NCBI GenBank assembly: GCA_039714395.1
Contig: JBDLJH010000005.1
Coordinates: forward strand, 1-64,000
Length of the DNA: 64,000 bases
Direction: 5' to 3'
DNA from: JAPHSX01 sp039714395
Lineage (GTDB): Bacteria > Pseudomonadota > Gammaproteobacteria > Thiohalomonadales > Thiohalomonadaceae
In this document: one piece after another, positions 51,681 to 60,794 of the stretch
Layout: every line of letters begins with the position of its first letter
Numbering within the stretch: the first letter of the stretch is position 1
Made by a program: the position numbers and the translations under genes
Notes under the pieces: generated by a model
The model's input: only the letters and a program-made list of their open reading frames with translations
Told to the model about the DNA's origin: nothing
Database searches by the model: none

Positions 51681-52799
51681 TTACTGCTTACCAAGGCGTG
51701 ACACGCCACCCTGTGTGGCGGCCCAGATCTCACCCGAGGGGGTGAGCTGGATGGCATAGACATGATTACCCGCCAGTCCCTCGGCGGTGGTAAAGGTTTG
51801 CCAGTTGCTGCCATCGTAGCGTGAGAGGCCTGCATCGGTACCGAACCACATGGCCCCTTCGTTATCACGGGCGATGCTGTAGACGATGTTGCCTGCCAGC
51901 CCGTCACGGGTAGAGAGATTATGCCATTTCTCGCCGTCAAAGCGGGCGACGCCCCCGCCCCAGGTTCCTGCCCACACGTGATCCCTGTCATCGACCAGAG
52001 TGGAGAAGACGTAGTTGGGATTATAGGTGTTGGCACCCAGTTGCAGGGTGCTGAGATCGTGTCGTGAGCGTGTGCCGAGACCAGTGTTGGTGCTGGGTGG
52101 CAGTGACTCGGTGTTGGGCGCCCCCATGCCATCATCGTGGTTCCACTCCTGCCACTGCTTGCCATCGAACATGGAGACACCGCCCTCGGTACCGAACCAG
52201 ACACGCTGCTGGGAGTCGATATCCAGGCCGTAGACCCACTCGTTGATCAGCTCTTTGACATAGGTGGTAAATTTTTCAGTCTTCGGGTCGTAGCTGTTGG
52301 CCCCGGCCCAGGTACCGATCCACAGGGTACCATCGGCCTGCTCGGCAAAGCTGTAGATCCAGTAGTCGGCCAGGCCGTGCATAGGGAAGAAGGTCTTCCA
52401 CTGGCCATCGCGCAGGCGAGAGACGCCACCGCCGTTGGTGCCAAACCACTTGTAGCCCTGTGAGTCGATGAAGATACCGAAGACATACTCGTTGGCCAGG
52501 CCGTGCTCGCGGGTGTAGGTGTTGGTTGGCTGCTGGGTGGTCAGGTCGATCTCCATCACGCCGCCCGAGGTGCCTACCCACAGGGTGTTGTTAGCCTCTT
52601 CCAGTGCCAGTGAGCGTGCGACTACAGTGTCACCAATATTGAAGGTGTCGAGCAGTTTGTAATTGGCCGTAACCGGGGCCGCTGTTGCGGGTGTCTCGGC
52701 CTTCTTCTCCACTGGTGCTAGCTCCGTAACATCATCGCTGCAAGCGCTTATCAGCAGTGTGAGTAGGAGTGGCCCCAGGGCTGTGAGTCGTAGTTTCAT
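51681..52799 (-). CDS. Reg_prop-type beta-propeller lipoprotein
   Basis: A 372-residue lipoprotein with signal MKLRLTALGPLLLTLLISAC (lipobox ISAC). After a short linker it has about seven propeller repeats: TLWVGTSGGVMEID, KWFGTNGGGVSRLR, LWIGTWAGANSYD, VWFGTEGGVSMFD, VWAGTWGGGVARFD, MWFGTDAGLSRYD and IWAATQGGVSRLG. It is a paralogue of the following gene. Facing the periplasm or outer-membrane inner leaflet, it may scaffold or sense. It is 18 bp downstream of the monohaem cytochrome gene. Confidence 0.87.
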   Translation of the reverse strand: MKLRLTALGPLLLTLLISACSDDVTELAPVEKKAETPATAAPVTANYKLLDTFNIGDTVVARSLALEEANNTLWVGTSGGVMEIDLTTQQPTNTYTREHGLANEYVFGIFIDSQGYKWFGTNGGGVSRLRDGQWKTFFPMHGLADYWIYSFAEQADGTLWIGTWAGANSYDPKTEKFTTYVKELINEWVYGLDIDSQQRVWFGTEGGVSMFDGKQWQEWNHDDGMGAPNTESLPPSTNTGLGTRSRHDLSTLQLGANTYNPNYVFSTLVDDRDHVWAGTWGGGVARFDGEKWHNLSTRDGLAGNIVYSIARDNEGAMWFGTDAGLSRYDGSNWQTFTTAEGLAGNHVYAIQLTPSGEIWAATQGGVSRLGKQ

Positions 52800-52817
52800 A
52801 GTGGTGACCTTATTGCC

Positions 52818-53120
52818 CTATTGCAGGGTTCTAATATAGGTGATGACATCGGCTAACTCATTGTCGGTGAGTAGCCCCTGATAGGCGGGCATCGCACCCA
52901 GCCCCTGTTTAAGCGTGTCGGCCAGCATGAAATCAGCCTGTAGTAGCCCCTCGCCACGAGTAAAATCGGGGATGGCAGCCATCTCGCCACTGCCGCTATC
53001 ACCGTGACATGACAGGCAGTATTCTCCGTAAACCCGATGTCCATTAAAGGGGTCACCAGCCTGTGCGCTAGTGCTAATAGCCAGTAGAAACAGGATTGCA
53101 ATGCGTATGGCGCTGGCCAT
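52818..53120 (-). CDS. Small class I cytochrome c, monohaem
   Basis: A 100-residue exported protein: signal peptide MASAIRIAILFLLAISTSAQA, then YCLSCHGDSGSG with the single haem site, and GLGAMPAYQGLLTDNELADV with the probable axial Met and C-terminal helix. It is a periplasmic electron shuttle. Its start overlaps the tlpA-like stop by one base. Confidence 0.88.
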   Translation of the reverse strand: MASAIRIAILFLLAISTSAQAGDPFNGHRVYGEYCLSCHGDSGSGEMAAIPDFTRGEGLLQADFMLADTLKQGLGAMPAYQGLLTDNELADVITYIRTLQ

Positions 53121-53668
53121 TACCAGTAAGCTCCGGCCTTTGTAGCGACACCACTGTAGCCGTCATTGAGCACCTTGAGCATCGCCGGAGTGTCCCACTC
53201 ATGCTCTCCCATCATGTGACGCACCAGCTTACCGTCACGACCGATGATGAAGGTCTCAGGAAAGGCGGTGGCACCAAAGTGGCCTTGGGCCAGCGACATG
53301 TCGATGTCGATAAATTTGGCGAACTTGATGCCGTATTTAAGTTTGAATTCCTTCACCAGGTTTATATCTTCATCCACCGAGATACCGATGAGGGCGAATT
53401 TGTCCGGGTCGAGCTTTTGCGATAGTCGCTCCAGGCTTGGCATCTCTTTGCGGCAGGGGGCACACCAGGTGGCCCAGAAGTGGACGATGACCAGTTTGTC
53501 TTTGATCGAGGCAAGTGTCAGTTGGCTCTTATCCAGCCCGCTGAAGGTGACATCGGAAATAGTATCGCCCAGCTTTGGCGGTTCTACCGGGGCCGGTTTA
53601 TTACAGCCTGATAGCTGTGTGATCAGCAGTAGCAGGATGAGTTGCATTCCATGTTTTATTGTTGGCAT
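53120..53668 (-). CDS. TlpA/ResA-like thiol-disulfide lipoprotein
   Basis: A 182-residue protein with lipobox QLSGC (Cys 22) and a thioredoxin fold with active site FWATWCAPCRKEM (69-72). The family reduces apocytochrome CXXCH thiols or copper-site cysteines on the outer face of the membrane. Its position beside ResB/CcsB genes and many haem proteins supports the apocytochrome role. Confidence 0.88.
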   Translation of the reverse strand: MPTIKHGMQLILLLLITQLSGCNKPAPVEPPKLGDTISDVTFSGLDKSQLTLASIKDKLVIVHFWATWCAPCRKEMPSLERLSQKLDPDKFALIGISVDEDINLVKEFKLKYGIKFAKFIDIDMSLAQGHFGATAFPETFIIGRDGKLVRHMMGEHEWDTPAMLKVLNDGYSGVATKAGAYW

Positions 53669-53678
53669 CGTGGTTTCC

Positions 53679-54176
53679 CTACTTCACACCGATAAAGGTG
53701 AGCTGGTGATCGGGCAGTTGCATCGGATTGAGTGAGGGATAATCACGGAACAGCCAGCCGGCAAACACGGTCTGCCCTTGATTCTGCCACTCAGCCCATA
53801 CTGCCGGGTTCTTCTCCTCGATCCCTTCGCTGGTGATGGTGTTACCACTGATCAGGAAGGCGGGCAGATAGTCGCGTGCCAGCAGGGTGCCGTAGTCGGT
53901 CTGTTGTGGCTCACCATTGAGCGGCAACTCAATAGTGACTACCTCGGTGGCACCGGGTAGTTGCACAGTCATCGTTGCGCTCTGGTATTTCCCCTGGAGT
54001 GCCTCGGGCATTACCACCTGGCGTGGTCCCTGTGGCTTAGACTCGGGCTTAGCGACAATATCGTGATCCGCGGGCATCTCTACCGGTCCGACTTCGACCA
54101 CCTCGGCCTGCTCGCCACAGGCGAACAGCAGGATGGTGGCAAGGAGTAGGGTGAGGGACTTAGCTGACTTGGCCAT
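53679..54176 (-). CDS. DUF2155 lipoprotein
   Basis: The start at 54176 (MAKSAKSLTLLLATILLFAC, lipobox LFAC) gives 165 residues; an earlier in-frame start would prefix about 45 residues that belong to the overlapping ccsB frame. The C-terminal half (YGTLLARDYLPAF, NPAVWAEWQNQGQTVFAGWL and FRDYPSLNPM) matches the DUF2155 domain as I recall it. Function unknown. It overlaps the ccsB end by 17 bp. Confidence 0.75.
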   Translation of the reverse strand: MAKSAKSLTLLLATILLFACGEQAEVVEVGPVEMPADHDIVAKPESKPQGPRQVVMPEALQGKYQSATMTVQLPGATEVVTIELPLNGEPQQTDYGTLLARDYLPAFLISGNTITSEGIEEKNPAVWAEWQNQGQTVFAGWLFRDYPSLNPMQLPDHQLTFIGVK

Positions 54177-55176
54177 AAGAGTGCAATCCTGAGAGGAACA
54201 TATTGACGCCGATAAAGCAGAACAGGGTGACCCCGAAGCCGAGGATCGCCCACCAGGCCATGCGGGTACCAGCCCAGCCCTTGACGAAGCGCAGGTGCAG
54301 GTAGATCGCATAGGTGATCCAGACGATCAACGACCAGGTCTCCTTGGGGTCCCACGACCAGTAGCCGCCCCAGGCATCGTAGGCCCAGGCCGCACCGAGG
54401 ATGGTGGCGATGGTGAAGGTGATAAAGCCGATGGCGATGGCGCGGTACATCAGGGTATCGGCCTCGGTGAGACTCGGTAGCACCCGCATCACCATGCCGT
54501 CGGTTCGCCCCTGGGCTTCGGCCCGGTGGCGCACCAGGTACATCACCCCGCCGCCACAGGCCACGGCAAAGGCCCCGTAGCCGATGAAGTTGGCCAGCAC
54601 GTGGGCATGCATCCAGTAGCTCTTTAGCGCCGGTACCAGATTTTGTGGCCCGGCATTGCCCTTGCTCACCAGCCACAGTTCAAAGACGATAGCCATTATT
54701 ACGATGGGCATGACAAAGGCGCCGGGATGGCGGTTGCGTGAAAATGATTCCAGTACCAGGTAGATCACCGTGGTTAAAGCCGTGAAGAATATGCTGACCT
54801 CGTAGAGGTTGCTGATTGGGACATGTCCCTCCTCCAGGATCTGATGGCTCTCGAACCAGCGGGTAAGCAGGGCTACCAGCAGACCGACGGCACCGGCGGT
54901 GGCCAGGCCACTGGCCCACTTACCGACCGCAGGTTTGGTGAACCAGAGATGGGCGATATAGACCACGGTCGCTGCCGCCAGCAGCACATTGGCGTAGCCG
55001 GTGAGCTTGTAGGAGAGTAACTCAATGAACGGGGTGCCCATGCTCAGCTTATCGGCCTCACCGGTAATAGCCAGTCCGGCCAGCCCCAGCGTGAGCACCA
55101 GCATGCCTAGCCAGTAACTCCAGATGCCACTGGATGCGTGGTAGCGGTTATTTGTTGTAAGCGTCGTATCGTTCAC
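54160..55176 (-). CDS. ccsB: Cytochrome c biogenesis protein CcsB/ResC (System II)
   Basis: A 338-residue membrane protein of the haem-handling CcmC/CcsA superfamily, with eight hydrophobic helices. The WWD-type haem motif is DAWGGYWSWDPKETWSLIVW, and external histidines lie in MHAHVLANFIGYG and ITYAIYLHLRF. With ResB it transports haem and ligates it to CXXCH. It is 15 bp after resB. Confidence 0.9.
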   Translation of the reverse strand: MNDTTLTTNNRYHASSGIWSYWLGMLVLTLGLAGLAITGEADKLSMGTPFIELLSYKLTGYANVLLAAATVVYIAHLWFTKPAVGKWASGLATAGAVGLLVALLTRWFESHQILEEGHVPISNLYEVSIFFTALTTVIYLVLESFSRNRHPGAFVMPIVIMAIVFELWLVSKGNAGPQNLVPALKSYWMHAHVLANFIGYGAFAVACGGGVMYLVRHRAEAQGRTDGMVMRVLPSLTEADTLMYRAIAIGFITFTIATILGAAWAYDAWGGYWSWDPKETWSLIVWITYAIYLHLRFVKGWAGTRMAWWAILGFGVTLFCFIGVNMFLSGLHSYGQVS

Positions 55177-55191
55177 GGTGTTACCTCTCTC

Positions 55192-56856
55192 TCAACTTGT
55201 GGTGTTGGTTGGCGCGCTGAGCTCCTGCTGCAGATGTGCCAGTGTACTATTGAGGGGGTGTTTATCCTTGCCCGATAGCAGGGCGCACACCTCAAGCTGT
55301 TGTTGTTCCTTATTGAAGCGAATCCAGACCCGCTTCTCGTGCATGTAGATCATCATATAAAGGCCGATCACCAGTAGTGCGCAGGCCGACCATACCAGTG
55401 GTGAGCCGGGGTCGCGGGCCACCTGCAGGCCGGTATACATCTTCGGATCAAAACCGGTGAAGCTGAAGAGCATCGGTAGCTTGTGCTTACGCAACACCTG
55501 TTCAGCAATGGCGATAGAGGGGCCGAGTTCGGCAGCGCGGCTGATTGGCAGATCCAGGCTCTTCATGGCAGCGGCGAAGGCAGCACGATTTTGATCGGGG
55601 CCTCGCTCACCCTCAATCTTGCTTACCTCATCAAGGTAGGCACCTAGTAGCTCCATGCGTAGTGTATCGGCGGGTGAGAAACCGAGGTCATCGTAGGTCA
55701 TCTCACTAGCCCCGGTGCGGCCAAAGGCGAGCATGTGGGGGTAGGACATATAGACCCGGTAGGTGAGATTGCCGCTGCTTGGTGAGGAGAGGTGAATATC
55801 AAGTGACGGGCCGACATCGCTCAGCTTGGTCTTGCCCTCCTCCTGCGACATATTCATCACATTGTGTTGGCGCAGCTCCTTAATAGTGAGCTTGAGGCCC
55901 ATGCCATCTTCCAGCACCTTGTTAACCTCGGTCTTTACCTTCTGTTCTGGAAAGCCCTTTTCGCTCAGGTCGCGAATGGTGAACTCTACCCCGGAACCTG
56001 CGTCACCAAAGGAGGCCTGGTAGAAGGTGATGCCCTGATAGCGTAGCGGGTCGTTAACGGTGATGCGTTTGGAGACGATGTCCTTGCTATCCTGGTGCAG
56101 GGTAAGCTGACTGCTGTACTCGCTGGGCATGCCGGTCTTGTAGAAGCTGATGTCGAAGTCGTCATTGCGCACCTGGAAGGGGAGTTGCAGGGTGCGATAT
56201 TTATTGCCGTCAGCGACATAGACTCTATTGTCACTGTCGTGTTCTGGCAGGTTCATCACACCGCGAAAGCCTAGCTGCGAGGTGATGAGGCCGCCGATGC
56301 AGATCAGTACCACCCCGCCGTGTACCAGAAAGAAGCCGAATTTACTGAAGCGCCCCTGGCGGGCCAGCAGTAGCGGTTTACCGTGATCCTCACGATGGCG
56401 AAACTCGGAAAAACCGAGTCGACGCAGCAGTGTTTCGGTGGCCTCAGGGTCGCTTGCCAGCGGCGAGTTGATAGTAAAGCTGCCATCACTCTTCTTCGGC
56501 CAGGGACGCATCGCCTGCATCGGGCGTGACATATGCCAGAAACGTGGACCGTGGCGCAGCAGTGCAGAGCTCACCGAGAGCACCAGCAGCCCCATGATAG
56601 TGATAAACCACCATGAGCCGTACATATCAAAAAAGTCGAGGGCGTTGAGGATTTTGTACCAGGTTGGCCCCAGGTTGGCGATGTAGAAATCCTCTTCGCG
56701 ATTCTGTACCAGTATCGTACCGATCATACTGGCGAGTGCCACCAGACAGAGCAGAGATACCGCCACCGGCATTGAGGAGAGCAGGCGAACCAGGCGTACC
56801 AATACATTGTTGCTGGCGCCTTCAGGATGTGATGGTTTTTGAGTGTCTATAGCCAT
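55192..56856 (-). CDS. resB: Cytochrome c biogenesis protein ResB (System II)
   Basis: A 554-residue protein with four transmembrane helices: three near the N-terminus (MPVAVSLLCLVALASMIGTI, WWFITIMGLLVLSVSSAL and FFLVHGGVVLICIGGLI) and one near the C-terminus (PLVWSACALLVIGLYMMIYM), with a large periplasmic domain between. This is the ResB/Ccs1 topology. It pairs with the next gene, CcsB. Confidence 0.92.
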   Translation of the reverse strand: MAIDTQKPSHPEGASNNVLVRLVRLLSSMPVAVSLLCLVALASMIGTILVQNREEDFYIANLGPTWYKILNALDFFDMYGSWWFITIMGLLVLSVSSALLRHGPRFWHMSRPMQAMRPWPKKSDGSFTINSPLASDPEATETLLRRLGFSEFRHREDHGKPLLLARQGRFSKFGFFLVHGGVVLICIGGLITSQLGFRGVMNLPEHDSDNRVYVADGNKYRTLQLPFQVRNDDFDISFYKTGMPSEYSSQLTLHQDSKDIVSKRITVNDPLRYQGITFYQASFGDAGSGVEFTIRDLSEKGFPEQKVKTEVNKVLEDGMGLKLTIKELRQHNVMNMSQEEGKTKLSDVGPSLDIHLSSPSSGNLTYRVYMSYPHMLAFGRTGASEMTYDDLGFSPADTLRMELLGAYLDEVSKIEGERGPDQNRAAFAAAMKSLDLPISRAAELGPSIAIAEQVLRKHKLPMLFSFTGFDPKMYTGLQVARDPGSPLVWSACALLVIGLYMMIYMHEKRVWIRFNKEQQQLEVCALLSGKDKHPLNSTLAHLQQELSAPTNTTS

Positions 56857-56993
56857 TCTACTTACTATGTTATTTTGTTGTTATTATTAGAGTTTTTAGG
56901 ATTATCGACTCTATCACCACGGCCCTGAAAAGACCAGTATCGCGGCATAGGTACACCTACGGTAATGTTGGCGCTATCACGGTGGTGGTATTG

Positions 56994-57020
56994 TCGTAGG
57001 AGCGCCTCTGGCGCGATGCC
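56994..57020 (+). repeat. REP-like palindrome
   Basis: TCGTAGGAGCGCCTCTGGCG followed by CGATGCC pairs GCGCC with GGCGC. It is related to the elements at 9001-9250 (minus-strand type). The 200-bp gap 56857-57057 holds nothing else recognisable. Confidence 0.75.
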
Positions 57021-57057
57021 GGAAGGTCTCTATTTATCCTCGAAAAGACAGTCTTGT

Positions 57058-57666
57058 TCATCCCTTGCTGCTCGCCGTTTCAGCAGCGGTTTTTTCGTTC
57101 TGCTGGCGTTGTTGTGCCACCTTCTCCTGCCACTCCCAGAGAGCTGCGCGTGCCTTGGCAATAAATGGGTCATCCTTGGCGCTTAGGTGAATGTAGGTAC
57201 GCATTGCCCCCAGAGCCCCCTCCAGGTCGCCCATTCCCTCCAGTGCTACCGCCATGCCGTAGTAGGCATTAACCTGTTCGGATCGTAACTCAGTGGCACT
57301 GAGGAAAAAGTCGTGAGCTGCCTTATATTCCTTCAAGCCAATCAGGGCATAGCCCATGTTAACGTGGGCATCGACTAGTCTCGGTGAGAGTTCCAGCACC
57401 CGATGTAATGACTTCACGGCATAGTCGAACTGCTTGGCGTGGAGCATGGCAATGGACTGCTGAAAGCGCATCTCAATCTCACGGCTGCGTGCATCTTTGG
57501 CGTGCTGGTTGGGATTGGTCTGACCATCAGCGATAGTTGGTGCTTCGACTGAGGTAACCGGCTGCGGTTGTGAGCTGGGCATCAGGGTGATGAGACCACC
57601 CAATATTCCTACAGCGGCAACGGTGATGACAAGGCCGGTAAGGCGTTGGTCACGACGTGGTTTCAT
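57058..57666 (-). CDS. Membrane-anchored TPR protein
   Basis: A protein of 202 residues. One N-terminal helix (LTGLVITVAAVGILGGLITL) is followed by a linker and about three TPR units between residues 65 and 165 (FDYAVKSLHRVLELSPRL, AHVNMGYALIGLKEYKAAHD and AYYGMAVALEGMGDLEGALG). The topology resembles CcmH/CcmI-like TPR factors that present apocytochromes. It overlaps the preceding gene by 17 bp, so a role in cytochrome assembly is a fair inference. Confidence 0.8.
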   Translation of the reverse strand: MKPRRDQRLTGLVITVAAVGILGGLITLMPSSQPQPVTSVEAPTIADGQTNPNQHAKDARSREIEMRFQQSIAMLHAKQFDYAVKSLHRVLELSPRLVDAHVNMGYALIGLKEYKAAHDFFLSATELRSEQVNAYYGMAVALEGMGDLEGALGAMRTYIHLSAKDDPFIAKARAALWEWQEKVAQQRQQNEKTAAETASSKG

Positions 57667-58927
57667 TATGTTCTCCGTGACGTTCTAGCGAGGTGCGTTG
57701 ATTACGTGCGGCGTGTATTTGAATGAAGACAAACATCAGGGTGGCGGTGATGGCAATAAGTCCACCCAAGCCCATCAGCCCCATGGCGAAGGCCTGAAGT
57801 CCCTCGGCAGTCATTGCCACTTTGCGCGGTACATTGAGTAGACCGGAGAGTGCCATGCCGCCGATATAGACCACCATACCGCTAAAGTAGACCTGTAGCT
57901 GTCGTTCTGCCCAGCGCCGATTGGGTCGTCCCAGACCCAACTGCTCAAAGAGCCGGTAGGCCAGCGCCATAAAGGCGATAGTGATGGCGGCGTTGGTGGC
58001 GTGATAGTGGGCAGTTACTGAGACATTATCACCGCTGATCATTACCCCCAGCAGCAGGCCTGCCAGTAACAGAATTTGCGATAGGCGCATGCCACTGCTG
58101 CTATCTCTTTGCCACAGCAGGAAGATGGGGGGCAGCGCTAATAGTGGCGTGCCGAGGCGCATCAGTTGGGTAAAAGTGTCGCGATAGGTGGCAGAGCCAG
58201 GCTCAAGCCACAGTGCCAGAACCAGTCCGATGGCAAGCAGGGCTACAGTTATGATGGACAGTACACGACCTAATAATGGATGCCAGGGGGTGTTTTGTAA
58301 TTTTTGCCAACAGTTGATCAGGAGTAGAAGGTAGACAAACTGCAGCATGTGACCACCACCCCAAAACAGAGCCTCGAAGTCGGATGGGCTGTTTATGGGG
58401 TGTGGTAAGCGCCATGCCGTTATGGCGAATACAGCGAGTGAAACAAGCAGGGCCAGTGCTGCCAGCCAGCCGATGCGATCATTGATGGTCGTTATGCGGC
58501 GCAGGGCGTAAATACCGATGCCCGCAGCAAAGGCACATAGCCCGGTGAGGAAGGCGGGGCTATGCAGAATGGGAATGTAGTTACTCATCACCGGCTGTGG
58601 AGGTGGTGTGAGCAGTGGAGAGAGGCTAATCAGTAGAGCCCCGGCAATCACCAGCCCAAAGGCGAGGGGATCGATAACCGGATGGAAGTTACGAATTGCC
58701 AGTGACCATAACATCGCCGCGAAGGCGAGTAGCCAGATCAGAACTGAGAAATTCACATGCAACACCAGTACCGTATGGAACAGGTCAGCCCCGCCAAACC
58801 ACTGTTGCAATAGCGGGGTACGTGCCACCACCAGCAGGATGGCGAAGAGCGCCGAAAGGCCGATCGCCCCTATCGCCAGCAACAGCCAGGGGCGGCTCAA
58901 GGGATTGATGGCTGTTGAGTTTCGCAT
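57650..58927 (-). CDS. Divergent haem-copper oxidase subunit I-like membrane protein
   Basis: From ATG 58927 the product has 425 residues and about twelve helices. Helix-II-like LVLHVNFSVLIWLLAF keeps a haem-ligand His (57). FWGGGHMLQFVYLLLL resembles the helix VI CuB region (His 193), and SVTAHYHATNAAITIAF gives His 307/309 as in helix X. I see no histidine pair for helix VII. It is related to cbb3/NOR-type subunit I, but the CuB site looks incomplete. It is embedded between cytochrome assembly genes. Confidence 0.72.
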   Translation of the reverse strand: MRNSTAINPLSRPWLLLAIGAIGLSALFAILLVVARTPLLQQWFGGADLFHTVLVLHVNFSVLIWLLAFAAMLWSLAIRNFHPVIDPLAFGLVIAGALLISLSPLLTPPPQPVMSNYIPILHSPAFLTGLCAFAAGIGIYALRRITTINDRIGWLAALALLVSLAVFAITAWRLPHPINSPSDFEALFWGGGHMLQFVYLLLLINCWQKLQNTPWHPLLGRVLSIITVALLAIGLVLALWLEPGSATYRDTFTQLMRLGTPLLALPPIFLLWQRDSSSGMRLSQILLLAGLLLGVMISGDNVSVTAHYHATNAAITIAFMALAYRLFEQLGLGRPNRRWAERQLQVYFSGMVVYIGGMALSGLLNVPRKVAMTAEGLQAFAMGLMGLGGLIAITATLMFVFIQIHAARNQRTSLERHGEHNETTS

Positions 58928-58931
58928 CGAG

Positions 58932-59744
58932 CTACACGGCCCCCTGGTGCGGCACGGTGGTGACAAAGGGGACCCCAAAGAAGGTGAGGAAGGCGAGCAG
59001 GAAGACAACCATTATCATCACCGCATCACGTACCGGTTGCGGCCTGTAGGTCACCCGCAGGTGCAGCGAAAAGGCGAGGAACAGCCAGGTAAGAAAAGAC
59101 CAGGTTTCCAGGCGGTCCCAGGCCCAGTAGCGTCCCCACGCATCCTGTGCCCAGATGGCCCCTGCAATCAACATCAGGGTATCGAAAATCAGCCCCAGCG
59201 CCATAAACCGAAAGGCGAGATCATCCAGGCGCTGGTCACTGGGTAGACGACTGAGCCTGTGCGTGCCGAGCTTGTAGCGACGCAGCAGAATAACCCCGGC
59301 CATGCCTACGGCAATTAGAACAGAACCCAGAAAGACCTTGCCAAACAGAATGTGGATCACCAGCCAGGTAGTATCGTAGGTGGGGGGCAGATGTCCCTCG
59401 CCGGGGCTGGAGAGCATCAGCCAGCCCATCATCACAAACATCAGCGGCAACACGATAGCCGAGGTGGGACGTATTGGGCGGTAACGCCAGTAGGCGATGC
59501 TGTAGAGGAAAAGCAGGCTCCAGACGTTGCTGGAGAGGATCTCGAACATGGTGAGATAGGGACCGTGATCGAGTCGATCCCAGCGCATCAGAATAGAGAT
59601 GCCGTGCAGCAGCAGGGCGATGATCAGGGTAGCCAGCACGGTGCGTTCGGGCCGTTTGCCCAGTACCACACCAAAGATCGCAATAACCCCCGCCAGGACA
59701 TAGACGCTGATAGCGCACCACAGCAGGATCAGTTCACGTTCCAC
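58932..59744 (-). CDS. Second CcsA/CcmC-like cytochrome c assembly protein
   Basis: A 270-residue membrane protein of the same superfamily as CcsB. WWD motif: WAQDAWGRYWAWDRLETWSF; other haem-site histidines lie in TTWLVIHILFGKV and AFSLHLRVTY. It is shorter than the 338-residue paralogue at 54160. It starts immediately after the ResB-like gene stop, forming a second System II pair. Confidence 0.85.
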   Translation of the reverse strand: MERELILLWCAISVYVLAGVIAIFGVVLGKRPERTVLATLIIALLLHGISILMRWDRLDHGPYLTMFEILSSNVWSLLFLYSIAYWRYRPIRPTSAIVLPLMFVMMGWLMLSSPGEGHLPPTYDTTWLVIHILFGKVFLGSVLIAVGMAGVILLRRYKLGTHRLSRLPSDQRLDDLAFRFMALGLIFDTLMLIAGAIWAQDAWGRYWAWDRLETWSFLTWLFLAFSLHLRVTYRPQPVRDAVMIMVVFLLAFLTFFGVPFVTTVPHQGAV

Positions 59745-60794
59745 TTAGGAGAGCTCCTCATCATTCAACCAAGGCCGCGCGGCAGCCTTTACCCAATAGT
59801 GCCAGCCCAGGGAGAGTACGGCCAGTAACACGGTGGCCAGCAGCCATGGCAGGGTCCAGTCATAAAAAACGCGAAAGCCCATCCAGGTGCCAAGCCCCTG
59901 GTAGTGCAAACGGCCCTGTGCTAGCTGCAGTGTCTGTCCGGGGCGAAGCAGATGACGTTCGCTGCCAGAACGCAGGATCAACTGGTGCTCAACCGGGGGG
60001 CGAAACTGGGAGGTGTTCTGCGGGTCGAGGATGAGCTCATCAAAATCGAGTTGGCTCCATACCTCATGCCGAGTGCCCGGAAGCACCCAGCTCTGGGCCT
60101 GTTTGTACTCATTGGCCGGGTAGGAGGGAAAATGGATGGAGCCCGCCTGTGCCATCGCACCTTGCGGATGCCACTGGAATAATGCGGCAAACCCCTTGTT
60201 GTGGGTGGTATAGAAACGGTAGTTATCGAGTACCAGTGGCAACTGATCGCCCACAATGCCCTGATGGGTATTGCCCACACTATCTTGCCATGACACCTGT
60301 GCGCGGGTGGCATCCCGCTGTACCCCGGGTGCGTAATCGATACTGAAGTCGGTGAGGTGGAAATGCAGCTTGCTGCCTGGCCAGTGATGTAGTGGTCCCG
60401 CATCGATACTATTCAGGAGTCCCTCGAAGTCACTGCCACTGGTCACCTCGGCCTCACCCTTGAGGTAAGTAAGGCGACCAAGGACGAGAAGCAGCAGCAT
60501 GCCGAGCAGTGCCAGGTGAAATACCAGCAGTGGCACCTGGCGGCGAAAAGTGGTGTGGGTGGCGATCGTCGCCAACAGGTTCAGACTGAGCAGGAGCAAG
60601 GGGGTGATGATGAGACCGTTGTGTTGTTGCCCGCCAAAATAGTAGCCCGCAATGCACAGGGCAAACAGAATAAAAAGCCAAAGCGTCAGCCGTAGTGAGC
60701 CCATACGTACCAGTGCATGCCAAACGCCAGCCCTTATGCGGTAAATCTGTTCCCTGGGGAAGTGCCCATTCGCAGTTTGCTGGGTCATCGTCAT
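59745..60794 (-). CDS. ResB-like cytochrome c assembly protein, short divergent form
   Basis: A 349-residue protein with three N-terminal helices (LRLTLWLFILFALCIAGYYF, a middle pair and VPLLVFHLALLGMLLLLVLG), a periplasmic domain, and one C-terminal helix (WLLATVLLAVLSLGWHYW). The topology and LTDFSIDYAPG segment match ResB, shortened by about 200 residues. Its start overlaps the eleven-haem cytochrome stop by four bases, suggesting it serves that cytochrome. Confidence 0.75.
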   Translation of the reverse strand: MTMTQQTANGHFPREQIYRIRAGVWHALVRMGSLRLTLWLFILFALCIAGYYFGGQQHNGLIITPLLLLSLNLLATIATHTTFRRQVPLLVFHLALLGMLLLLVLGRLTYLKGEAEVTSGSDFEGLLNSIDAGPLHHWPGSKLHFHLTDFSIDYAPGVQRDATRAQVSWQDSVGNTHQGIVGDQLPLVLDNYRFYTTHNKGFAALFQWHPQGAMAQAGSIHFPSYPANEYKQAQSWVLPGTRHEVWSQLDFDELILDPQNTSQFRPPVEHQLILRSGSERHLLRPGQTLQLAQGRLHYQGLGTWMGFRVFYDWTLPWLLATVLLAVLSLGWHYWVKAAARPWLNDEELS

